A DNA stretch of 23,111 nt. It comes from Bacteroidota bacterium. GTDB taxonomy: Bacteria > Bacteroidota > Ignavibacteria > SZUA-365. Where the stretch lies: positions 1-23,111 of the forward strand of contig JAEYUG010000083.1 in assembly GCA_023432805.1 (NCBI GenBank), given 5' to 3'. Under the pieces are notes generated by a model, which saw nothing but the letters and a program-made list of their open reading frames with translations, was not told the DNA's origin and ran no database searches. This document shows, one piece after another, positions 1-7,435 of the stretch. The position numbers were made by a program, and so were the translations under genes. How positions within the stretch are numbered: position 1 is the stretch's first letter; the number at the start of each line of letters is the position of its first letter.

Positions 1-119
1 TTCTCGACGCGATCGAACGCACGGAGTGCGACACGACCGAGCGGCGTCCCGTGCTCGGCGGCGCCGACCGGCTGCTGATTCTCATGCGCGCCTTCTCGCC
101 CGTGCCCGTGCATGTCTGA
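1..119 (+). CDS. hpnC: Squalene synthase HpnC, C-terminal fragment (cut by window edge)
   Basis: An open frame enters from the left edge (codons in phase with position 3) and ends at TGA 117-119. It gives about 38 residues, beginning LDAIE and ending in MRAFSPVPVHV. The pattern of LDAIE followed by a basic stretch and a final helix is how prenyl-condensing squalene/phytoene synthases end. The hpnD start codon at 112 lies inside this gene (8-base overlap), and hpnE follows, so HpnC is the expected upstream member of the hpnCDE set. In that pathway HpnC converts presqualene diphosphate to hydroxysqualene. The catalytic part lies outside the window, so the assignment rests on the C-terminal tail plus gene order. 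A second phytoene-synthase-like paralogue is the alternative. Confidence 0.65.
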   Translation, partial: LDAIERTECDTTERRPVLGGADRLLILMRAFSPVPVHV

Positions 120-1008
120 GTTCATGAACCGCGCCACCCCCGACATCGACGAGGAGAGCGGCGGCAGCGCCGCCGACATCACTCGCAGGAGCCGGACGAA
201 CTTTCTTGTCTCGTTCGCGCTGCTTCCGCGGCCGAAGCGCGAGGCCATCACGACGGTCTACGCGTTCTGCCGCTGTACCGACGATATCGTCGACGATGAG
301 GCGGCCACCGAGGTCAAGCGCGAGCGGCTCGCGCGCTGGCGCAGTGCGCTGGAACGCGGCTTCCGCGGGGAGTCTGCGCCGTCGCTGCTGCGCGCGCTGG
401 TCGCAGTCGCACGGCGCTTCGACATTCCCCCATCCCACTTCTTCGATCTGATCACGGGCATGCAGATGGATCTCGAGCGCACGCGCTATGCGACGTTCGA
501 GGAGCTGCGCGGGTACTGCTGGCATGTGGCCTCGACGGTGGGACTCATGTGCAGCAGGATCTTCGGCGCGACGCGGCCGAGCACGGAGGGGTATGCGGTC
601 GATCTCGGCATCGCGCTGCAGCTGACCAACATCGTGCGCGATGTGAAGAGCGACGCGGAGATGGGGCGGGTCTACATTCCGCATGAGGATTTCGTGCGCT
701 TCGGCTACAGCGAGGAGGATCTGCTCGCCTCGGTGTACGACGAGCGCTTCGTCGCGCTGATGCGCTTCGAGACAGAGCGGGCGCGCGCGTACTACCGCAG
801 CGCACGCGCACAGCTGGCGGGCGAGGATCACCGGGCCTTCTTCGCCGCGCGGATCATGGACCGCATCTACAGCCGCATTCTCGACACGATCGAGGCGCGC
901 GCGTTCGCGGTGTTCGCGGGCAAGATCTCGATCTCGCCGCTGTGCAAGCTGCGCCTGGCGATCGGGGAGTTCCTGCAGCGGCGGCCGCGTCCCGTCGCGC
1001 TGCCATGA
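112..1008 (+). CDS. hpnD: Presqualene diphosphate synthase HpnD
   Basis: The 298-residue protein belongs to the all-alpha squalene/phytoene synthase family at the usual length. HpnD condenses two farnesyl diphosphates to presqualene diphosphate in the cytoplasm or at the membrane. Two Asp-rich Mg-diphosphate-binding motifs are visible: DDIVDDE at about residues 57-63, and LTNIVRDVKSD at about 171-181, where D177 and D181 form the second DxxxD. The motif YAFCR precedes the first Asp cluster, as is normal for the family. The start ATG at 112 overlaps the upstream gene by 8 bases; a second in-frame ATG at 124 is possible. The stop TGA (1006-1008) overlaps the next start in an ATGA. The sequence alone does not exclude a carotenoid-type phytoene synthase, but the adjoining hpnE makes HpnD the best call. 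Confidence 0.85.
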   Translation: MSEFMNRATPDIDEESGGSAADITRRSRTNFLVSFALLPRPKREAITTVYAFCRCTDDIVDDEAATEVKRERLARWRSALERGFRGESAPSLLRALVAVARRFDIPPSHFFDLITGMQMDLERTRYATFEELRGYCWHVASTVGLMCSRIFGATRPSTEGYAVDLGIALQLTNIVRDVKSDAEMGRVYIPHEDFVRFGYSEEDLLASVYDERFVALMRFETERARAYYRSARAQLAGEDHRAFFAARIMDRIYSRILDTIEARAFAVFAGKISISPLCKLRLAIGEFLQRRPRPVALP

Positions 1009-2396
1009 CCCGTGCGATTGGCACGAGCCGCGCGATTGTCACGAGCGGTGCGACTGGCATGAGCCGCGCGATTGTCATCGGCGGCGGGGTTGCGGGACTC
1101 GCGGCCGCGGTTGCGCTCACCGAACGCGGCGCAGCGGTCACCCTCTTCGAGGCGCGTCCCCACACCGGCGGACGCGCCTTCTCGTTTCACGACCGCGCGA
1201 CGGATGTCGACATCGACAACGGGCAGCATCTCGTCATGGGATGCTGCACGGCCACGCTCTCGCTGCTGCGCACGATCGGCAGCGATGGTCTGCTCGCGCG
1301 CGTCGATCCCATGCGCATTCCCTTTCTGCATGCCGACGGACGCCGCGCGGAGCTGCGTCCCGGTGCGCTGCCGCATCCCCTCAACCTCGTGCAGGGCTTT
1401 CTCGGCTACCGGATGCTCGGCGTCGTCGAGCGTCTCGCCGTGCTGCGCGTGGCGGCGTCGCTGCGTCTGGCCTCCGCGCGTACGATCGATGCGCTCGACG
1501 GCGTGGCGGCCGCAAACTGGCTTGCCGCGCATGGTCAGCGCGCTGCGGCGCTCGACCTGCTCTGGCGTCCGATCGTGCTTGCCACGATGAATGCCGACGT
1601 GCACGAGGTGAGCGCGAAACTCTTCGCCGTCGTGCTGCGCGAGATCTTTCTCGGACGCGCCGACGGCTCCGCCCTGTTGCTCGCCACACGTCCCCTCTCC
1701 GACATCTTCGCGCATCCCGCCCTCGACTGGCTGCGCGCGCGCGGCGCGGAGGTGCATCTGCATCGCGCGGTCGAGCGCGTGCTCGTCACGGACGGATGCG
1801 CGGCTGGCGTGGTCGATGCCGGTGGCATTCTGCATGCCGCGGATCTGGTGGTGAGTACCGTTCCCCACGATGCCTGTCGCGCGCTGATGCGGCGTTCAGG
1901 TCTCGAGGGCGTGGTAGGGGGAAGCGAGCGGTTGCACGCCGCACCCATCGTGTCGGTGCATGTCTGGAGCACGACGCGCATCACGGCGGAAGCCATGACG
2001 GGTCTGCTCGGCACGCGGGTGCAGTGGGTGTTCGACAAGGGTTCCGTGGGGGATCTGCATCATGTGTCGTGCACGATCTCCGCGGCGACGGGGGAGGAGT
2101 ACGAGGATCCCGTGCAGGTGGAGAGCTTTGTGAGGAAGGAACTGTGCAGGGTGTATCCGCACCTGCGGGGGGAGGACATCGTGCGGGTGAAGGTGATCCG
2201 CGAGCGGCGGGCGACCTTCCTGCCCGCGCCGGGACTCGAGGGCGTGCGGCCGGCGACACAGACGTCGGTGCCGGGACTCCTGCTCGCTGGCGACTGGACC
2301 GCAACGGGGTTACCCGCAACCATCGAAGGTGCGGTCAGGAGTGGGTTTGTTGCAGGAACGGTCGGTGGACGTCTTCGTCCACCCTGTACCCACTGA
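1005..2396 (+). CDS. hpnE: Hydroxysqualene dehydroxylase HpnE (FAD-dependent)
   Basis: This is a flavin amine-oxidase/phytoene-desaturase fold protein of 463 residues from the overlapping ATG at 1005, or 445 residues from ATG 1059. HpnE reduces hydroxysqualene to squalene. The Rossmann FAD motif IVIGGGVAGLAAA lies just after the second ATG. It is followed by the acidic ribose-binding end of strand 2 (TLFEARPHTGGRA) and by DNGQHLVMGC, a hallmark of HpnE. The C-terminal FAD motif LLAGDWTATGLPATIEGAVRSG is also present. The ATGA overlap suggests coupling to hpnD. The region between the two ATGs is an 18-base degenerate tandem repeat of the Rossmann strand, so the functional start may be 1059. 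The last 12 codons lie in the left arm of a REP-like array, so the tail beyond SGFVAG looks acquired rather than conserved. Confidence 0.88.
   Translation: MTRAIGTSRAIVTSGATGMSRAIVIGGGVAGLAAAVALTERGAAVTLFEARPHTGGRAFSFHDRATDVDIDNGQHLVMGCCTATLSLLRTIGSDGLLARVDPMRIPFLHADGRRAELRPGALPHPLNLVQGFLGYRMLGVVERLAVLRVAASLRLASARTIDALDGVAAANWLAAHGQRAAALDLLWRPIVLATMNADVHEVSAKLFAVVLREIFLGRADGSALLLATRPLSDIFAHPALDWLRARGAEVHLHRAVERVLVTDGCAAGVVDAGGILHAADLVVSTVPHDACRALMRRSGLEGVVGGSERLHAAPIVSVHVWSTTRITAEAMTGLLGTRVQWVFDKGSVGDLHHVSCTISAATGEEYEDPVQVESFVRKELCRVYPHLRGEDIVRVKVIRERRATFLPAPGLEGVRPATQTSVPGLLLAGDWTATGLPATIEGAVRSGFVAGTVGGRLRPPCTH
1011..1082 (+). repeat. 18-bp degenerate tandem repeat, four units, at hpnE 5' end
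   Basis: Four consecutive 18-base units (1011-1028, 1029-1046, 1047-1064, 1065-1082) share the core gcgatt-g-ca-gagc. They encode RAIGTS, RAIVTS, GATGMS and RAIVIG. The last unit is the real first beta strand of the FAD domain, so the others look like slippage duplications of that segment. The repeat is in frame and lengthens HpnE by 18 residues between its two candidate starts. Confidence 0.75.
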
Positions 2397-2519
2397 ACAT
2401 TCGTCAATGACGGACGAGGGCGTCCGTCCTCCCGTGACGGACGAGGGCGTCCGTCCTCCCGTGACGGACGAGGGCGTCCGTCCTCCCGTGACGGACGAGG
2501 GCGTCCACCGACCGTTCCT
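2354..2519. repeat. REP-like palindromic array bounded by 18-bp inverted repeats
   Basis: Bases 2354-2371 (aggaacggtcggtggacg) are the exact reverse complement of 2502-2519. Inside lie a hairpin at 2364-2383 (8-bp stem ggtggacg, loop tctt), about 25 unique bases, and a 27-base tandem array. The right bounding arm is fused to the last tandem unit. The element occupies the entire gap between the convergent hpnE and acyltransferase genes and enters both coding ends. A related copy lies at 23060-23111. The structure resembles REP/REPIN elements mobilised by RAYT transposases, but no transposase is in the window. It may also act as a bidirectional terminator. Confidence 0.8.
2409..2516. repeat. 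27-bp tandem repeat, three full units plus one divergent unit
   Basis: Units begin at 2409, 2436, 2463 and 2490, exactly 27 bases apart. The first three are identical. Each contains gacggacg-aggg-cgtccgtc, a perfect 8-bp stem with a 4-base loop, then ctcccgt. The fourth keeps the left half-stem and loop but ends in cgtccaccgaccg, the arm that pairs with 2354-2371. There is no spacer variation, so this is not a CRISPR. Confidence 0.9.
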
Positions 2520-3261
2520 ATTTCCCCCGCAGTGAATCCCAGCGGGCGTTGATCGAGCGGGAGCCGCGATAGAGCATTTCGTATGACGAGAGCTCGCGGC
2601 AGCGCACGGTTTCACGCTGCACGGCCATCTCATCCTCGAGCAGGCTCTCGAGCATGCGCGTCGTGATCGTGATGTCGACGCGCTCCCCGGGCGTGATGTG
2701 CCAGACGGGACCCACGGAGAGAAAGGCTTCCGCACGTTCGTCGGCGACGAACTCGTACCTGATCGCGACCGGCGCCGCCGCAACATCCCCCAGCATGCGC
2801 AGAAGATGCGCCGTGCCCGACTGGAAGCGCAGCGGCACGAGATCCGCACTCACGAGCTCGCCCTGCGGAAAGACCCACAGCGCACGGTTGTGCGCACGAA
2901 CCAGCTCGGCCGCGTAGGCGAGGCTGCGCATCGCTTCGCGGGGACGCTCGCGATCGACCGAGAACATCCCGATGCGACGGAAGAAGCGGTAGCGCGCCAG
3001 CTGCGGCTCCTCCATCATGCCGTACGCGTCGAGGCCGAGCGCGTCGACCGAGATCAGGAAGGGCAGCACCGCATCCCACCAGCCGGGATGGTTCGCATAC
3101 AGCACGAGCGGCACGGGATGCGCCGCGCGCAGCTCGGCGAGTGAGGTGCGCAGGGCGCCGAGTCCGCGCACGTGCACGGCGGCAAAACTGCGCCGCACCC
3201 GCCGCCGGAAGTACCAGGCGAGCAGGCGCTCGAAGGCGGCGTGCTTGTCGGCGGTGATCAT
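2518..3261 (-). CDS. PlsC-like lysophospholipid/glycerol acyltransferase
   Basis: This 247-residue protein belongs to the PlsC/LPLAT acyltransferase superfamily, which transfers acyl chains to glycerol-phosphate or other lipid acceptors at the inner membrane. The catalytic HX4D motif is HPGWWD (H58-D63), preceded by YAN. The second motif is FPQGE (131-135), a variant of the usual FPEGT/S, with Gln and Glu at positions often Glu and Thr/Ser. No clear N-terminal membrane helix is seen. The ATG at 3259-3261 is the first in frame. The stop TAG (2518-2520) overlaps the right end of the REP-like array by two bases. The gene converges with hpnE and diverges from mnmA. The acceptor cannot be read from sequence; adjacency to squalene genes hints at lipid or carotenoid-type modification, but that is only an inference. 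Confidence 0.75.
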   Translation of the reverse strand: MITADKHAAFERLLAWYFRRRVRRSFAAVHVRGLGALRTSLAELRAAHPVPLVLYANHPGWWDAVLPFLISVDALGLDAYGMMEEPQLARYRFFRRIGMFSVDRERPREAMRSLAYAAELVRAHNRALWVFPQGELVSADLVPLRFQSGTAHLLRMLGDVAAAPVAIRYEFVADERAEAFLSVGPVWHITPGERVDITITTRMLESLLEDEMAVQRETVRCRELSSYEMLYRGSRSINARWDSLRGK

Positions 3262-3336
3262 GCTGCGGAATTATTCTTGATTCTGTGCATGTTGTATGAC
3301 TGAGCAAGCTACGAATTTCCAGAGAAAGGATCTGTG
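3262..3336. promoter_or_regulatory. Divergent promoter region, acyltransferase / mnmA
   Basis: This 75-base stretch is clearly richer in A+T than the flanking genes (for example the run from ggaattattcttgattc). It separates two divergent start codons and so must carry both promoters. The SD-like agaaagga (3323-3330) precedes the mnmA ATG. No confident -35/-10 or TAnnTTTG pair could be placed. Confidence 0.45.
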
Positions 3337-4452
3337 ATGCGCACTGAGCCGTTGCCCGGGGCACGTGTGGTGGTGGGGATGTCGGGAGGAGTCGATTCGT
3401 CGGTGGCCGCGGCCCTGCTGGTCGATCGCGGCTTCGACGTGGTCGGTGTCACGATCAAGACCTACGACTACGACGATGTCGGGGGAAACGACGCCGGCGA
3501 GAGTTCGTGCTGCTCGCTCGACGGCATCACCGACGCACGCCTCGTCTGCGACCAGCTCGGCATTCCGCACTACGTGCTTGATTTCAGCGCACGCTTCCGC
3601 GAACAGATCATCGATCCCTTCATCGACGAGTACGTTGCAGGACGCACCCCGAATCCCTGCGTGCGCTGCAACCGCTCCATCAAGTGGGGACACCTGCTCG
3701 AGAAGGCCACGGCGCTCGGGGCCACGCATGTCGCGATGGGACACTACGCCCGGCTCGGGCATGACGCCGCGACGGGACGCGTGTGGGTCTCGCGCGGGCG
3801 CGACCGCTCCAAGGATCAGAGCTACGCGCTCTGGGCCGTCGCGCAGGAGGATCTCGCGCGCACCATCTTCCCCCTCGCCGACATGACCAAGGACGACGCC
3901 CGCGCCTACGCCGTCGCGCGTGGCATCCGCACGGCCGGCAAGCATGAGAGCTACGAGATCTGCTTCGTGCATGACAACGACTACACGCGCTTTTTGCGCG
4001 ATCGGGTCGACGGACTCGACGCGCGCGTGCGCGGCGGGGAGGTGCAGTTCGAGGGTCGCGTGGTCGGACGGCACGACGGCTATCCCTTCTACACGATCGG
4101 GCAGCGCCGCGGTCTGAACGTGGCCGTCGGCGAGCCCGTGTACGTGACCGAGATCCGTGCAGGCGACAACGTGATCGTCGTCGGTCGCGAGCCCGACCTG
4201 CTGCACACGCGCTGTCTCGTGCGCGAGGTCGCCATGCAGAAGCATCCGCTGCCGACCGCGCCGCTCGCGGTGCATGCGCGCATCCGCTACAAGGACGAAG
4301 GCGCGCCCGCCATGCTGCATCCCCGCGACGACGGCACCATCGAGCTCGTGTTCGACGCGCCGCGCCGGGCGATCACTCCGGGGCAGAGCACGGTCTGGTA
4401 CGAGGGCGACGACGTAGTCGGCGGCGGTGTGATCGACCAGATACTGGAGTAG
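3337..4452 (+). CDS. mnmA: tRNA-uridine 2-sulfurtransferase MnmA
   Basis: This 371-residue protein is full length for MnmA (TrmU), which installs the 2-thio group on wobble U34 of tRNA-Lys, -Glu and -Gln using ATP and persulfide sulfur. The PP-loop SGGVDSS (16-22) binds ATP. The catalytic nucleophile Cys is in NPCVRCN (C108) and the persulfide-carrying Cys is in YEICFV (C209), the same arrangement as C102/C199 in E. coli. The motifs MGHYAR, KDQSYALW and FYTIGQRRGL are all present. An SD-like agaaagga lies 6 bases before ATG 3337, so that start is preferred over the adjacent GTG at 3334. A Cys pair, CCSLDG (C58-C59), in the N-terminal insertion resembles FCB-type MnmA proteins. It appears to be a stand-alone housekeeping gene. 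Confidence 0.96.
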   Translation: MRTEPLPGARVVVGMSGGVDSSVAAALLVDRGFDVVGVTIKTYDYDDVGGNDAGESSCCSLDGITDARLVCDQLGIPHYVLDFSARFREQIIDPFIDEYVAGRTPNPCVRCNRSIKWGHLLEKATALGATHVAMGHYARLGHDAATGRVWVSRGRDRSKDQSYALWAVAQEDLARTIFPLADMTKDDARAYAVARGIRTAGKHESYEICFVHDNDYTRFLRDRVDGLDARVRGGEVQFEGRVVGRHDGYPFYTIGQRRGLNVAVGEPVYVTEIRAGDNVIVVGREPDLLHTRCLVREVAMQKHPLPTAPLAVHARIRYKDEGAPAMLHPRDDGTIELVFDAPRRAITPGQSTVWYEGDDVVGGGVIDQILE

Positions 4453-4555
4453 CGGATCCGATAATCTCGTGAATGGCCGCATCGTGGATACGGTCCGGAT
4501 GGCTTCCGCCGGGGGCTGCGTTGTGCGCCGGGGCCTGCGGTGGCGGGGAGCCGCA

Positions 4556-4587
4556 TTTCACGCTGACATCCCGCTTCCCTATGTTTG
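4556..4587 (+). promoter_or_regulatory. Candidate Bacteroidota-type promoter for the M20 peptidase
   Basis: TATGTTTG (4580-4587) matches the Bacteroidota -7 consensus TAnnTTTG. TTTC (4556-4559) sits 20 bases upstream, where a -33 TTTG-like box is expected. The predicted transcript start is about 35 bases before the ATG. The rest of the 177-base gap after mnmA (4453-4629) is GC-rich and holds no gene. Confidence 0.4.
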
Positions 4588-4629
4588 CATGATTCGCGTG
4601 TTCATTCCCCATCCATCAAGGAGTCACCG

Positions 4630-6009
4630 ATGCAAGATGTGTTGAAGTACTTCGATGCCAATCATGACCGGTTCATGGACGAGCTCAAGAGCTTTCTCTC
4701 CATCCCGAGCGTGTCGACGAGCGAGGAGCTCAAGCCTGAGATCGTGAAGGCCGCACAGTTCGTCGCGGACAATCTGACAGCCGCCGGCATGGCGAATGTA
4801 CAGCTGTTCCCGACCAAGGGACATCCCGTCGTGTACGGCGAATGGCTGGGCGCGAAGGGGAAGCCGACGCTGCTGATCTACGGCCACTACGACGTGCAGC
4901 CGGCCGAGCCGCTCGAGCTGTGGAAGACGCCGCCCTTCGAACCGACGGTGCGTGACGGCAAGATCTTCGCACGCGGATCGGCAGACGACAAGGGGCAGGT
5001 GTTCATCCACCTCAAGGCGGTCGAGGCGTTCATGAAGACGAAGGGTGAGCTGCCGGTGAATGTGAAGTTCATCGTCGAGGGTGAAGAGGAAATCGGCTCG
5101 ACGAACCTTGCCGACTTTGTCAGGAAGCACAAGAAGATGCTCGCCTGTGATGCGATCGTGATCAGCGACACGCACATGGAAGGCAAGAAGACGCCGAGCA
5201 TCGTGTATGGCCTTCGCGGTCTGACCTATCTCGAAGTGTCGGTCAAGACGTCGAACGGCGACAAGCACAGCGGCACCTTCGGCGGCGCAGTCGCAAATCC
5301 GATTCAGGTGCTCGCCGAGATCCTCACCTCGTGCAAGGATGCGAAGACCGGCAAGATCAGGATTCCCGGATTCTACGACGACGTCGTGCCCCTGTCGAAG
5401 GGCGAGCGCGCCGCACTTGCCCGCTTCCCCTACGACGAGAAGAAGTACAAGAAAGAGTTCGGTCTCTCCGAGGTGTTCGGCGAAAAGGGCTACACGACGG
5501 TCGAGCGCCGCGGTGCGCGTCCCACCTTCGAGGTGAACGGCATCTGGGGCGGCTTCACCGGTCCCGGCGTCAAGACCGTGCTTCCCGCCGAGGCACACGC
5601 CAAGGTCTCGATGCGCCTCGTCGCGAATCAGGATCCCCAGAAGATCGCGGATCTCTTCAAGGCGCACGTCAAGAGTGTGACTCCCCCATGGGCGACGGTC
5701 ACCGTCAAGATGTACGACAACAACGGCCACGCCGCGCTCACCCCGATCGACTCAGTCGGCATGAAGGCCGCCGCGGCCGCGATCAAGACCGTGTTCAAGA
5801 CCGAGCCCTACTTCACGCGCGAGGGCGGCTCGATTCCCGTCGTCGCCGACTTCCAGCACATCCTCGGCGTCGAGGCCGTGCTGCTTGGCTTCGGATTGCC
5901 CGACGACAACCTCCATGCCCCGAACGAGAAGTTCGACATCGAGATGTTCACGAAGGGACTGCGCACCGTCGCCAACTTCTTTACGCACTACGCCGCGCTG
6001 AAGAGCTGA
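4630..6009 (+). CDS. M20-family metallodipeptidase
   Basis: This 459-residue zinc exopeptidase belongs to the M20 (ArgE/DapE/carnosinase-like) family, with a catalytic domain interrupted by a dimerisation domain. The metal ligands follow the family order: GHYDVQP (H86; D88 supports it), GSADDKG (D119), GEEEIGS (E153 catalytic base, E154 ligand), ISDT (D180) and NLHAPNE (H429). The dimerisation domain has the DKHSG motif (H213) that reaches into the partner's active site in CNDP-type dipeptidases. Start ATG 4630 has AAGGAG (4618-4623) 6 bases before it, which excludes the longer upstream reading. No signal peptide is seen, so a cytoplasmic di- or tripeptidase is likely. The exact substrate cannot be read. 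Lys/Glu codons and a slightly lower GC separate it from its neighbours, consistent with good expression. Confidence 0.9.
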   Translation: MQDVLKYFDANHDRFMDELKSFLSIPSVSTSEELKPEIVKAAQFVADNLTAAGMANVQLFPTKGHPVVYGEWLGAKGKPTLLIYGHYDVQPAEPLELWKTPPFEPTVRDGKIFARGSADDKGQVFIHLKAVEAFMKTKGELPVNVKFIVEGEEEIGSTNLADFVRKHKKMLACDAIVISDTHMEGKKTPSIVYGLRGLTYLEVSVKTSNGDKHSGTFGGAVANPIQVLAEILTSCKDAKTGKIRIPGFYDDVVPLSKGERAALARFPYDEKKYKKEFGLSEVFGEKGYTTVERRGARPTFEVNGIWGGFTGPGVKTVLPAEAHAKVSMRLVANQDPQKIADLFKAHVKSVTPPWATVTVKMYDNNGHAALTPIDSVGMKAAAAAIKTVFKTEPYFTREGGSIPVVADFQHILGVEAVLLGFGLPDDNLHAPNEKFDIEMFTKGLRTVANFFTHYAALKS

Positions 6010-6030
6010 TCCTCGCTCGTATCATGCGGG

Positions 6031-6052
6031 AAGGGCGGCCGCGGCCGCCCTT
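6031..6052. terminator. Perfect 22-bp palindrome, bidirectional terminator
   Basis: A 9-bp stem (aagggcggc / gccgccctt) closes on CGCG and forms a perfect palindrome between two convergent genes. It is followed by ttcgtcgttt on the plus strand. Its position after the peptidase stop and before the minus-strand methyltransferase stop suits a shared intrinsic terminator, although the T tract is interrupted. Confidence 0.65.
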
Positions 6053-6083
6053 CGTCGTTTCGTGCGCTGCACCTGCTGCGCGT

Positions 6084-7307
6084 TCAGATCCGTTCGCAGA
6101 GGAAGGCCACGTGCTCGTTACCGATGCGGGTGAGGATCACCACACCCGCACGGTCGCCCGGAAACGCCAGCAGCCGGCGCGCTTCGTCGGCATTCACGCG
6201 GAAGCCCCGCTTCTTCACGACCGTTGCGGGACCAAATCTCAGCTCGGCCAGTGCCTCGCGCACGCGGCGGCGTTCCCACAGCAGCGCATCGAGGACCCGG
6301 TAGCGCACGTGCCAGCGTCCGTCCGCCGGCTCGTCGGCACTCCACCCATACGCGATCTGCGGATCCACCGCCCGCATGCCGATGTCCTCGAAATACCGCG
6401 CAACCTCGCCCGTGCGGATGATCGCTCCATGCGGTTCGGCAATCCATCGCACCTCGCGCAAGAGGGACGTGAGAGGATGCCCCGGCTGCTCGTGCTGCCG
6501 CACCCGTGTCTCGGGAGCCCAGCGAACGCCACTCCCTGCATCCACCGCCGACACCGCGGGGAAGTCACCGCCGCGCACGAGGAGCTGCTCGGCGCATTCA
6601 TCGGCCACCGCCACGAACATGCGTGACCAGAAGGGATCGTGCACATCTGCAGCGGGAGCAACCTTCACCACCATGCGCGGCACACGTTCTGCGAGCGCGC
6701 GCAACCAGGAGAGCGGGGGGGAGGCGTCTTCGGGATCGACGCAGCGGGTGCCGTCCATTCGGCGCGAAGGATCGGCGAACACGCCGTCGACCTTCTCGAG
6801 GTTCAGCGATGGCATCCAGTGCTCGGCCATGCCTGCGAGCATCAGGACATGCGTGTAACCGAACAGGGAGAGGTTGTGTCTGCAAAGGCGGGCGGTCACA
6901 GCATCGGCCTCGATCGCCACGAGCTGACTGCTGCGCGCGGCAAGCGCAGCAGCGTCGGATCCGATGCCGGCGCAGATGTCCACCAGACGCGATCCCGCGT
7001 CGAACAGCGAGGCATGTAGCGCGGCAGTCCTTGCGCTCGAACTCTGCTCGAGGGCGCTGCGTGTGTAGAGGCTGTCCGCATGCAGGGCGAGCCGCTTCGA
7101 GGCCTTGGCGCGCAGTTCCATCTGCTGCATCACGGCGCCGATCTGTGCGGCATCGAGGTCCGGAAACTGCGTCCGAAGTGCGGTTTGGATTCTCAGCACG
7201 TCGCCGTATTTTGACGTGATATGCCGATATGCGTCGCATACCTGTGCGCAGCGGCTTCCTGTCAGGAAGTCGAGGATGTCGCGTGCGGGTGCACCGTCGG
7301 TCAGCAT
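6084..7307 (-). CDS. THUMP-like domain class I SAM methyltransferase
   Basis: This protein has 407 residues from ATG 7305-7307. The central Rossmann methyltransferase domain has motif I VDICAGIGSDAAAL (about 109-122), an acidic ribose-binding end VAIEAD and motif IV DGVFADPSRR (about 174-183). The last is a variant of the DPARR motif common in a family of FCB SAM enzymes with a C-terminal THUMP-like domain. The C-terminal part, containing ATVVKKRGFRVNADEARR, matches that module, so RNA or tRNA is the likely target, though the substrate of this family is not established. The frame stays open up to 7406, but that extension would intrude on the divergent promoter region and lacks family resemblance, so the shorter start is chosen. 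No Shine-Dalgarno is seen. Confidence 0.8.
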   Translation of the reverse strand: MLTDGAPARDILDFLTGSRCAQVCDAYRHITSKYGDVLRIQTALRTQFPDLDAAQIGAVMQQMELRAKASKRLALHADSLYTRSALEQSSSARTAALHASLFDAGSRLVDICAGIGSDAAALAARSSQLVAIEADAVTARLCRHNLSLFGYTHVLMLAGMAEHWMPSLNLEKVDGVFADPSRRMDGTRCVDPEDASPPLSWLRALAERVPRMVVKVAPAADVHDPFWSRMFVAVADECAEQLLVRGGDFPAVSAVDAGSGVRWAPETRVRQHEQPGHPLTSLLREVRWIAEPHGAIIRTGEVARYFEDIGMRAVDPQIAYGWSADEPADGRWHVRYRVLDALLWERRRVREALAELRFGPATVVKKRGFRVNADEARRLLAFPGDRAGVVILTRIGNEHVAFLCERI

Positions 7308-7435
7308 CGTGCCGTGTCGAGTCTGTATCGCATGTGTGAATGTACTGAATTCCCGTGATGCGGCCTGCGCGGCTTCCCCCGGCGGATGCGCCACGCCCCC
7401 GATCATCGTTTCCCGAGCACACCCCCGATCCTTCG
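7308..7435. promoter_or_regulatory. Divergent intergenic region, methyltransferase / TonB-dependent receptor
   Basis: These 128 bases lie between two divergent starts and should carry both promoters. The left part (tgtgaatgtactgaattc) is A+T-richer and the right part is a C-rich untranslated leader. No SD precedes the receptor ATG. No convincing promoter boxes or operator symmetry were found. Confidence 0.35.

Noticed and set aside
867..1868. A 333-codon minus-strand frame within hpnE
   Set aside because: It is the shadow of a well-supported FAD enzyme; the product is compositionally biased.
2409..2516. Possible CRISPR array
   Set aside because: The units abut directly with no unique spacers and each is a self-complementary hairpin; no cas genes nearby.
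2329..2535. A 68-codon frame encoding repeated TDEGVRPPV
   Set aside because: It is the 27-bp repeat read in frame; no ribosome site, and the unit length simply happens to be a multiple of three.
4630..6009. Horizontal transfer of the M20 peptidase based on lower GC
   Set aside because: The shift is slight and fits codon use of a highly expressed Lys/Glu-rich enzyme; no flanking mobile element.
7308..7406. N-terminal extension of the methyltransferase
   Set aside because: The added residues show no family resemblance and would run into the divergent promoter region.
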